Assembly: GCF_024213665.1 (NCBI RefSeq)
Contig: NZ_JANAVP010000017.1
Coordinates: 1-64,000 of the forward strand
Direction of reading: 5' to 3'
Length of the DNA: 64,000 nt
From: Streptomyces sp. A3M-1-3
Lineage (GTDB): Bacteria > Actinomycetota > Actinomycetes > Streptomycetales > Streptomycetaceae
Made by a program: the position numbers and the translations under genes. The notes below the pieces were generated by a model. That model was not told where the DNA came from and ran no database searches. It saw only the letters and a list, made by a program, of their open reading frames with translations. This document shows, piece by piece, positions 57,998 through 64,000 of the stretch (positions within the stretch are counted from its first letter, which is position 1; every line of letters begins with the position of its first letter).

Positions 57998-58477
57998 CTA
58001 CCGCTCGCGCCCGGAACCCGAGTCGCGCTGCGCGACCACGGCGTCCCGGATCTCCTTCAGGACCTCCAGCTCGGTCAGTTCGACCACTTCCTTCGCGCCT
58101 TCCTTCGCGGCCTCCCGGGCCGCCCGTCGGGCGAGGTACTTCGCCATGGGCAGCACCATCAGGAAGTACACGACCGCGGCGGTGATCAGGAAGCTGAGCG
58201 TCGCGCTGAGCACCGAGCCCCACATGATCGGGATGCCCGACGCGGCCTCGCCCGTCTTGGGGTCGATCTTGCACGGGTCCTTGAGGCAGTAGGTGTACTT
58301 GTTGAGGTCCTTGGTGCCGAAGGCGCCGACCACCGGGTTGATAAGGCCCTTGACCACGGCGTTCACGATCTGGGTGAACGCGGCGCCGATGACGACGGCG
58401 ACCGCCAGGTCGATCACGTTGCCCCGCATCAGGAAGACCTTGAAGCCCTCCAGGACGCCGACCTTCTTCTCGCTCAC
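57998..58477 (-). CDS. mscL: Large-conductance mechanosensitive channel MscL
   Basis: A 159-residue protein that opens a wide pore under membrane tension to relieve osmotic down-shock. The N-terminal FKVFLMRGNVIDLAVAVVIG / AAFTQIVNAVVKGLINPVVG is the pore helix TM1. A periplasmic loop with two cysteines (YCLKDPCKID) follows, then TM2 (about 88-110) and the cytoplasmic bundle (EVVELTELEVLKEIRDAVVA). GTG 58477 or the GTG just before it (58480) is the start; GAAGGG lies upstream. The pair of cysteines in the loop is uncommon in MscL outside actinomycetes. Confidence 0.95.
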   Translation of the reverse strand: MSEKKVGVLEGFKVFLMRGNVIDLAVAVVIGAAFTQIVNAVVKGLINPVVGAFGTKDLNKYTYCLKDPCKIDPKTGEAASGIPIMWGSVLSATLSFLITAAVVYFLMVLPMAKYLARRAAREAAKEGAKEVVELTELEVLKEIRDAVVAQRDSGSGRER

Positions 58478-58600
58478 CACTGAACCCTTCGTCGCCTGCA
58501 CAGGACACGGAACAAACCGCTCCGAAACCTACGGCAGCGCGGGGGATCACCGTCCAGTCGATGTGCGCGATCTGATGACGTGACTGCGTATCCGTGCGAT

Positions 58601-59146
58601 TCAGCACACGATCACCGCAAGTTGAGAGGTCACGCCGGCGCCCGCGAGCGCCGTCGCCGTGGTGCGGGGGACCGACAGCACTACCAGCGCCCCGCCGTCC
58701 TCCACCGCCCGGTCCGGCCTGGGCACTTCGGCCACCCGCGCCGACGCCGCGACCACACGGGCCCGGGAGTCCCCGCCCGGCGAGGAGTCGGCCGCCACCA
58801 CGTCCACCCGGTCGCCGGGGCGCAGCAGCCGTACCGTCGCCGCGTCCGCGATCCGTACCGGAGCGGAAACCCGCTTCACCGCGGCCGGCCGGTGCCCGGC
58901 CGGCGAGGCTGCCGCCTCTGCCGCCGCACTGACCGGAGGCCCGGACCCGGCCGCCATCGCCGCTGCGGCCATCGCCAGCCCCGCGGCCATCGCCCGTCGC
59001 CTGCGCCGCACGGCCCGCCGCAGCCGGTGCGCACCGCCGCGCACCCGCAGGGGAGCGAACATCGGCACGACGCGCGGCGGAGGAGCGGGATGCGGCGCGG
59101 GAAGGGAGGACGTAGGAGAGGAGGTGGGGAGGGAGGTGGGGGACAT
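58601..59146 (-). CDS. SAF/CpaB-like domain protein with a membrane anchor
   Basis: A 181-residue protein. A Pro/Ser-rich cytoplasmic N-terminus and an Arg-rich patch (VRRRRRA) are followed by a hydrophobic segment (about 52-68). A beta-rich domain then has VRIADAATVRLLRPGDRVDV and VAADSSPGGDSRARVVAASA, ending VTSQLAVIVC, the pattern of the C-terminal RcpC/CpaB domain of Flp pilus assembly proteins. It probably binds the cell wall or a secretion complex. No pilus genes are adjacent. Confidence 0.75.
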   Translation of the reverse strand: MSPTSLPTSSPTSSLPAPHPAPPPRVVPMFAPLRVRGGAHRLRRAVRRRRRAMAAGLAMAAAAMAAGSGPPVSAAAEAAASPAGHRPAAVKRVSAPVRIADAATVRLLRPGDRVDVVAADSSPGGDSRARVVAASARVAEVPRPDRAVEDGGALVVLSVPRTTATALAGAGVTSQLAVIVC

Positions 59147-59281
59147 GGCTACACCGCCTGCCGTGTGCGGGACTTCGGCCGAACGACCGAACAGCCCTCA
59201 CGATCCCCTGTCCCGCCCGATCCCGCCGAGCCCTGTGGACGAGTACCCCGGTGTGGAGAACTCGCCCACCCTCCAAGGTGA

Positions 59282-60115
59282 TTACGGCAGCTCGAAGCCC
59301 AGGTCCCAGCCGTCGTGGGCATGGGTGCACAGGCAGTCCCGCGCCTCGGTGGCCGGCAACTCCGCCACCGCATCGAAGAGCACGTCGCGCAGCCGCCCCA
59401 CGTTCTCGCCGAATACCTTGAGCACCTCGGTGTGCGAGACGCCCTCGCCCGTCTCGGCGCCCGCGTCCAGGTCGGTCACCAGTGTCAGCGAGGTGTAGCA
59501 GAGCCCCAGCTCCCGGGCGAGCACCGCCTCCGGGTGCCCGGTCATGCCCACCACCGACCAGCCCATCGCCGCGTGCCACTGCGATTCCGCGCGGGTCGAG
59601 AAGCGCGGCCCCTCGACGACGACCAGCGTCCCGCCGTCCACCGGTTCCCAGTCCCGGCCGCGCGCCGCCGCGAGCGCCGTCGCCCGCCCGACCGGGCAGT
59701 ACGGGTCGGCGAACGTCGTGTGGACGACATTGGGGATGCTGCCGTCCGGCAGCGGCTCGCCGTCGAAGTAGGTCTGCGTACGCGCCTTCGTACGGTCCAC
59801 GAGCTGGTCCGGTACGAGCAGCGTCCCGGGCCCGTACTCCGCCCGCAGCCCGCCCACCGCACACGGTCCCAGCACCTGGCGCGCGCCCACCGAGCGCAGT
59901 GCCCACAGGTTGGCGCGGTAGTTGATGCGGTGCGGCGGGAGGTGGTGCCCGCGGCCGTGACGGGGGAGGAAGGCAACCTGCCGGCCCGCTATTTCACCAA
60001 GGAAAAGGGAGTCGCTCGGCTTTCCGTACGGGGTGTCCACCTCGATCTCGGACACGTCCTCCAGGAAGGAGTAGAAGCCCGAGCCGCCGATAACGCCGAT
60101 CTCTGCGTTCGCCAT
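59282..60115 (-). CDS. mtnP: S-methyl-5'-thioadenosine phosphorylase
   Basis: A 277-residue enzyme of the methionine salvage pathway that splits methylthioadenosine with phosphate to adenine and methylthioribose 1-phosphate. Landmarks: IGVIGGSGFYSFLEDV (phosphate loop), LPRHGRGHHLPPHRINYRAN, VVVEGPRFSTRAESQ and the substrate-pocket MGWSVVGMTGHPEAVLAREL. ATG 60115 is preferred over a longer upstream reading that overlaps a terminator. Homologues in actinomycetes may also accept methylthioinosine. Confidence 0.93.
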   Translation of the reverse strand: MANAEIGVIGGSGFYSFLEDVSEIEVDTPYGKPSDSLFLGEIAGRQVAFLPRHGRGHHLPPHRINYRANLWALRSVGARQVLGPCAVGGLRAEYGPGTLLVPDQLVDRTKARTQTYFDGEPLPDGSIPNVVHTTFADPYCPVGRATALAAARGRDWEPVDGGTLVVVEGPRFSTRAESQWHAAMGWSVVGMTGHPEAVLARELGLCYTSLTLVTDLDAGAETGEGVSHTEVLKVFGENVGRLRDVLFDAVAELPATEARDCLCTHAHDGWDLGFELP

Positions 60116-60152
60116 GGCGATCACCCTAGGCCCTGTCCGGTCGCGAAGAACG

Positions 60153-60192
60153 CCGGGGACCCCGCCGTACATGAAGTACGACGGGGTCCCCG
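60153..60192. terminator. Terminator after the FmdB gene
   Basis: 18-bp stem (CCGGGGACCCCGCCGTAC with its complement, one G-U pair) and loop ATGAA, between the FmdB gene and the mtnP start, both on the minus strand. Confidence 0.75.
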
Positions 60193-60208
60193 GCGGAAGG
60201 CGGAAGCC

Positions 60209-60562
60209 TCAGGCAGCCGAGGAGGAGCTGCCCGCGGAGCTGCCGGCGGCACTCGCGGAGCTCGTGGAGCTCGACGACGAGGCGGACGACGACGCCGGTG
60301 AAGAGCCCGAGGACGAAGAGCCCGAAGACGACGAGGCCGACGTCGAAGCCGCCGGCTTGGCGGCCGGTGCGCTGCTCGACGACGAGCCGCGGCTGTCGTT
60401 CCGGTAGAACCCGGAGCCCTTGAAAACGATGCCGACCGCGGAGAACACCTTCTTCAGGTGTCCCTCGCAACTCGGGCACTCGGTCAGGGCGTCATCGGTG
60501 AACTTCTGCACCGCCTCGAGGCCCTCGCCGCACGCGGTGCACTGGTACTGGTAGGTCGGCAC
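60209..60562 (-). CDS. FmdB-family zinc-ribbon protein with a Ser-rich tail
   Basis: A 117-residue protein. The N-terminal MPTYQYQCTACGEGLEAVQK and ECPSCEGHLKKVFSAVGIVF is a zinc ribbon with two CxxC pairs (Cys 8, 11, 29, 32), as in FmdB regulators. The rest (about 60-117) is almost only Ser, Ala and Gly and is likely disordered. The family is thought to regulate amide and formamide or outer-layer genes, but its role in Streptomyces is unknown. It starts at ATG 60562 and is followed by a strong terminator. Confidence 0.9.
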   Translation of the reverse strand: MPTYQYQCTACGEGLEAVQKFTDDALTECPSCEGHLKKVFSAVGIVFKGSGFYRNDSRGSSSSSAPAAKPAASTSASSSSGSSSSGSSPASSSASSSSSTSSASAAGSSAGSSSSAA

Positions 60563-60628
60563 TTGCTCCTCCTGGCACTCTCACTCATTGAGTGCTAACG
60601 ACGTTCCATACTGACGTATTCCACTGGA

Positions 60629-61942
60629 TCAGTCCACCGTCACCGGCACGCGGTGACCGATACCACTACGAGTCCCCCGAGCCGCGATCCGGCCCGGCGC
60701 CCTCGGCGACAGCCGTGAACGCAGCGCCACCAGGGTCGCCAGCGCCAGCGCCGTGCCCACCAGGGGCACCACGAAGCCGGCGCTCGCGCCGTGGGCGTCG
60801 GCCAGCCGGCCGGCCACCGTGACAGCTGCCGCCTGGCCGAGCGCGACCGCGCCGGTGAGCCAGGTGAAGGCCTCGGTCCGGGCGGTGGCCGGGACCAGCT
60901 TCTCGACCAGGGTGTAGCCGGTGATCAGCGCGGGCGCGATGCACAGGCCGACCAGCAGGCCGAGCGCCCCGAGCACCGGTACGGAGTGCACCGCCCACAG
61001 GGCCGAGGTCGCCAGGGTCAGCGCGGTGTAGCCGAGGAGCAGGCGCCTGCGCGGGCCGGACTTCCAGGCGATGGCGCCGCAGGCGATGCCCGCGAGCATG
61101 TTGCCGGCCGCGAAGACGCCGTACAGCAGACCGTTCGCGCCGGGGTTGCCGATCTCCTGGGAGAACGCGGTGAGCGAGACCTGCATGCCGCCGAAGACGG
61201 CGCCGATCCCGAGGAACGCGATCGCCAGGACCCGCACGCCCGGCACGGAGAGCGCGGAGGTGTGCGGTGCGGCGTCGGTGCCGGCGGCGGTGCCGGAGCC
61301 GCGGCTCGGCTTCGGCTGCGTACGCCGCTGCGCCGCGAAGAACAGGCCGCCGACCAGCGTCAGGCCGGCCTCGGCGGCCAGGCCGGCCGCGGGGTGCACG
61401 CCGACGCACAGCGCCGTCGCCAGCACCGGGCCGATGACGAACGTGAACTCGTCCGTCACCGACTCGAACGCGGCGGCGGTGGACATCAGCGGCGAGCCCT
61501 CCAGCTTCGCGGCCCAGCGGGCCCGCACCATCGGCCCGACCTGCGGGACGGAGGCACCGGCCGGGACGGCAGCGACGAAGAGGGCCCACATCGGGGCGCC
61601 GACGAGCGCGAGAGCGGTCAGCGCGCTGACGGAGGCCGCGTGCACCAGGACACCCGGCAGCAGTACGGCGCTCTGTCCGAAGCGGTCCGCGAGCTTGCCG
61701 CTCTGCGGTGCGAACAGCGCCATGGAGACGCCGGTGACCGCGGCGACGATGCCGGCGCTTCCGTACGAACCGGTGGTGTGCTGCACGAGCAGCACGATGC
61801 CGATGGTCAGCATCGCGAAGGGCTGGCGGGCGGCGAAGCCGGGCAGCAGGAAGCCCCAGGCGCCGGGTGTGCGCAGCAGTTGCCCGTATCCCGGGCGGGA
61901 GTCCTTGGCGGTGACCGCGACGGTGTTGACCGTGGTTGGCAC
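60629..61942 (-). CDS. MFS transporter (drug or metabolite exporter-like)
   Basis: A 437-residue protein with about 12 membrane segments and a longer middle loop (about 195-220) rich in Gly, Thr and Ala. The GKLADRFGQ motif A follows segment 2. It lacks the 14-segment layout of the DHA2 pumps in this window. GTG 61942 starts the frame with AAGG upstream. The substrate cannot be inferred; the neighbours (FmdB and a K+/H+ antiporter) do not hint at one. Confidence 0.85.
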   Translation of the reverse strand: MPTTVNTVAVTAKDSRPGYGQLLRTPGAWGFLLPGFAARQPFAMLTIGIVLLVQHTTGSYGSAGIVAAVTGVSMALFAPQSGKLADRFGQSAVLLPGVLVHAASVSALTALALVGAPMWALFVAAVPAGASVPQVGPMVRARWAAKLEGSPLMSTAAAFESVTDEFTFVIGPVLATALCVGVHPAAGLAAEAGLTLVGGLFFAAQRRTQPKPSRGSGTAAGTDAAPHTSALSVPGVRVLAIAFLGIGAVFGGMQVSLTAFSQEIGNPGANGLLYGVFAAGNMLAGIACGAIAWKSGPRRRLLLGYTALTLATSALWAVHSVPVLGALGLLVGLCIAPALITGYTLVEKLVPATARTEAFTWLTGAVALGQAAAVTVAGRLADAHGASAGFVVPLVGTALALATLVALRSRLSPRAPGRIAARGTRSGIGHRVPVTVD

Positions 61943-62202
61943 GGTCCTTGCCTTTCTGCTGCCTGGTAGTGCTCCCCCGTCACAGGCCTTGTGAGCCGTA
62001 CGGGAGCCCCGAGAGCTGTCCTCACGCGCAGGACCGGGGTAGATACCAGGGCCATCCCCAGCGGAGGGGGGGCCGCGGCCGCCGAGCGGTCGCGCCAGCT
62101 CTGCGTCAGGCAGAGTTGGTCGATCAGTGTGCCTTCATGCTACAGGGAAATTGGCCTTGCGTGCCTGTGATTGCGCATACACGGGGGATCGTTCACCTGC
62201 GA

Positions 62203-63753
62203 TTAACCGGAGCTTCGGGGTCCGTGTCTGCGTCCATTCCGGCCCGTCCCCAGCCACCCGGCCAGCTTTCCGCCCTGCCCGACGGCGCGCAGCCGCGCCT
62301 CCGCCGCGTCCCGCACCGGATCCGTCGCCACCACCAGCAGCTCGTCGCCCCGCCGCAGCACGGTAGTGGGCGCCGGTACGAAGCTCTTCCCGTCCCGTAC
62401 GACCAGGGTGACCGCGGCGCCGGGCGGCAGTCGCAGCTCGCTGACCTCGACGCCGTGCATCCTCGACTTCTCGGGGATGGCGACCGACAGCAGATGGCCG
62501 CGCAGCCTCTCCAGCGGCGCCGACTCGACGCCCAGGTCGGCCGCGGTGTCCGAATCGCCCAGCTGCAGCTTGCGGGCCAGCCAGGGCAGTGTCGGCCCCT
62601 GGACGAGCGTATAGACGACGACCAGCACGAAGACGATGTTGAAGATCCGGTCGCTGCCCTCGACCTCCGCCACCATCGGGATGGTGGCCAGGATGATGGG
62701 CACCGCGCCCCGCAGGCCCGCCCACGACATCAGGACCTGCTCCCGCCACGGCAGCCGGAAGGGCAGCAGGCTGACGAAGACAGACAGGGGCCGTGCCATC
62801 ACGGTCAGCACCAGTCCCACGACCACGGCCGGCCAGAAGTCCGCGACCAGCTCGTGCGGGGTCACCAGCAGTCCGAGCAGGACGAACATGCCGATCTGGG
62901 CGATCCAGCCGATCCCGTCCGCGAACCCGCGGGTGGCGGGCCAGTGCGGGAGCTTGGCGTTCCCCAGGACCATCGCCGCAAGATAGACGGCGATGAAGCC
63001 GCTGCCGTGCGCCATCGCGCCGGCCGCGTAGGCGACGACCGCGATGGCCATCACCGCGATCGGGTAGAGGCCGGAGGCGGGCAGGGCCACATGGCGCAGC
63101 CCGTACGCACCGAGGAAGCCGACGGCGAGCCCGATGGCCGCGCCGATCGCCAGCTCCAGGGCGATCTTGCCGACGAGTACGTACCACTCGTCGACCGGGC
63201 CGGCCGTCGAGAAGGCCACCACCAGGATCACGACCGGGGCGTCGTTGAAGCCGGACTCCGCTTCCAGCACACCCGTTATCCGGGACGGCAGGGGGACCTT
63301 CCGCAGGACGGAGAAGACCGCGGCGGCATCCGTCGAGGACACCACCGCACCGATGATGAGCGCCTGCCGCCACTCGAGCCCGACCAGATAGTGCGCGCCC
63401 GCCGCCGTGACGCCGACGCTGACCGCGACGCCGACCAGCGACAGCGCGGCGGCGGCCGGCAGCGCCGGCCTGATCTCTTTCCACTTCGTGCCCAGACCAC
63501 CCTCGGCCAGGATCACCACGAGGGCGGCGTAGCCGATGACCTGCGTCAGCGCGGCATTGTCGAAGACGACGCCACCGACGCCGTCCTGACCGATGGCGAT
63601 ACCGATGCCGAGGTAGATGAGCAGGCTGGGGAGCCCGCTGCGCGACGAGACACGTACCGCCGCGACCGCGACGAGCAGGACGAGCGAGCAGATCAGCAGG
63701 AGCTCATTGAGCTGGTGGACAGTCAGGGCCGGCCTTTCCCTCGAATCCCTCAA
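62203..63753 (-). CDS. K+/H+ antiporter (NhaP2/CvrA-like, CPA family) with TrkA-C domain
   Basis: A 516-residue protein with about 12 membrane segments. VVSSTDAAAVFSVLRKVPLP and then LEAESGFNDAPVVILV form the conserved ion-binding region (SSTDAA and SGFNDAP), and a C-terminal TrkA-C regulatory domain (about 405-490, with RGDELLVVATDPVR) would sense nucleotides or c-di-AMP. It exports K+ or Na+ against protons for pH and osmotic balance. TTG 63753 is the frame start; internal starts without a site are possible. Confidence 0.88.
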   Translation of the reverse strand: MRDSRERPALTVHQLNELLLICSLVLLVAVAAVRVSSRSGLPSLLIYLGIGIAIGQDGVGGVVFDNAALTQVIGYAALVVILAEGGLGTKWKEIRPALPAAAALSLVGVAVSVGVTAAGAHYLVGLEWRQALIIGAVVSSTDAAAVFSVLRKVPLPSRITGVLEAESGFNDAPVVILVVAFSTAGPVDEWYVLVGKIALELAIGAAIGLAVGFLGAYGLRHVALPASGLYPIAVMAIAVVAYAAGAMAHGSGFIAVYLAAMVLGNAKLPHWPATRGFADGIGWIAQIGMFVLLGLLVTPHELVADFWPAVVVGLVLTVMARPLSVFVSLLPFRLPWREQVLMSWAGLRGAVPIILATIPMVAEVEGSDRIFNIVFVLVVVYTLVQGPTLPWLARKLQLGDSDTAADLGVESAPLERLRGHLLSVAIPEKSRMHGVEVSELRLPPGAAVTLVVRDGKSFVPAPTTVLRRGDELLVVATDPVRDAAEARLRAVGQGGKLAGWLGTGRNGRRHGPRSSG

Positions 63754-63947
63754 CGCCTGCCGGATCGTTCCACCGGCGGCAGGTACTTCGTTACCTTACC
63801 TAATCTTTGACGCGTTCTTTACGCGCCCGCCCGCCCGTGCGACAGCAGTTCGACTGCGTTACTGATACCGCGTCCGGACCGGGTGAGCGCTGCGCCTATG
63901 GTTGCTCCCAGCACTCCCAGGACCACCCTGCCCCTCGAAGGACAGCG

Positions 63948-64000
63948 ATGCCCGCCAACGAAACCGCCTCTTCCGGCAAGAAGAAGGGGCGACGTGCCCG
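63948..64000 (+). CDS. Start of an unidentified gene, cut by the window edge
   Basis: ATG 63948 with GAAGGA 5 nt upstream opens MPANETASSGKKKGRRAR before the window ends. The Lys/Arg-rich start would be the cytoplasmic flank of a signal or membrane segment. From memory, similar starts occur in Streptomyces penicillin-acylase-family proteins, but 18 residues are too few to decide. Divergent from the antiporter gene. Confidence 0.55.
   Translation, partial: MPANETASSGKKKGRRA

Noticed and set aside
61936..63810. A 624-residue plus-strand protein opposite the K+/H+ antiporter
   Set aside because: It is His/Arg/Asp/Gln-rich antisense sequence. The minus strand carries the clear antiporter motifs SSTDAA and SGFNDAP.

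Overview
The window is a chromosomal segment of a Streptomyces-type actinomycete. The base composition is very GC-rich, many genes start with GTG or TTG, and the content is diagnostic: the sigma factor HrdD, a rodlin with two chaplins and other secreted aerial-hyphae-type proteins, the F420 enzyme FbiC, an XRE/DUF5753 regulator with its DUF397 partner, GPP34, and several actinomycete-only DUF families.

Layout. 1-520: the edge of an IS607-type element beside gene debris. 0.8-12.4 kb: an ADP-ribosylglycohydrolase-fold protein that lacks its metal ligands, an NfeD/flotillin pair, FO synthase, an SDR and an aminotransferase, a broken gene, the XRE/DUF397 pair and GPP34. 12.6-17.1 kb: a D-Ala-D-Ala carboxypeptidase with a very long disordered N-terminus, and a GT39-like membrane glycosyltransferase. 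17.8-20.1 kb: a minus-strand operon of unknown genes, two of them frameshifted. 20.4-21.7 kb: a MerR regulator and an IS3 remnant. 22.0-29.1 kb: an island inserted at a tRNA-Arg(CCT) gene and bounded by a 43-bp direct repeat. It holds phage terminase debris, an IS1380 fragment, a secreted polymorphic toxin (pretoxin-TG, HINT, RNase A-like tip) with its putative immunity gene, and a secreted lipoprotein peptidase. No integrase is left.

29.2-34.8 kb: an acyl-CoA synthetase, an M6 metalloprotease, and a TetR gene followed by a DHA2 efflux pump. 35.0-39.8 kb: a cobalamin riboswitch ahead of a substrate-binding protein/permease/ATPase importer operon whose last gene is a truncated FhuF-like reductase. 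40.0-45.0 kb: a DOPA-dioxygenase-type enzyme on a probably leaderless transcript, a GNAT pseudogene, hrdD behind a perfect sigma-R type promoter, and a WYL regulator divergent from a second DHA2 pump. 45.2-47.2 kb: a fructose operon (DeoR regulator, fruK) whose fruA permease has lost nearly all of its sequence. 49.3-53.5 kb: the rodlin/chaplin cluster. 53.9-64.0 kb: a SpoIIE-type phosphatase, a MITE, DUF6299, DUF5949, MscL, a SAF-domain protein, MTA phosphorylase, an FmdB zinc ribbon, an MFS carrier, a K+/H+ antiporter-type protein and the start of another gene.

Two themes cut across the window. First, at least five places look like in-gene deletions that join the head of a gene to its own tail or to another gene's tail, plus two simple frameshifts; this points to active gene decay or to an assembly problem. 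Second, short tandem repeats with a period of 6, 9 or 13 nt recur, and three of the period-9 arrays share a GACAG core and lie at gene boundaries. All identifications come from reading the sequence and from memory of the families; no database search was run.
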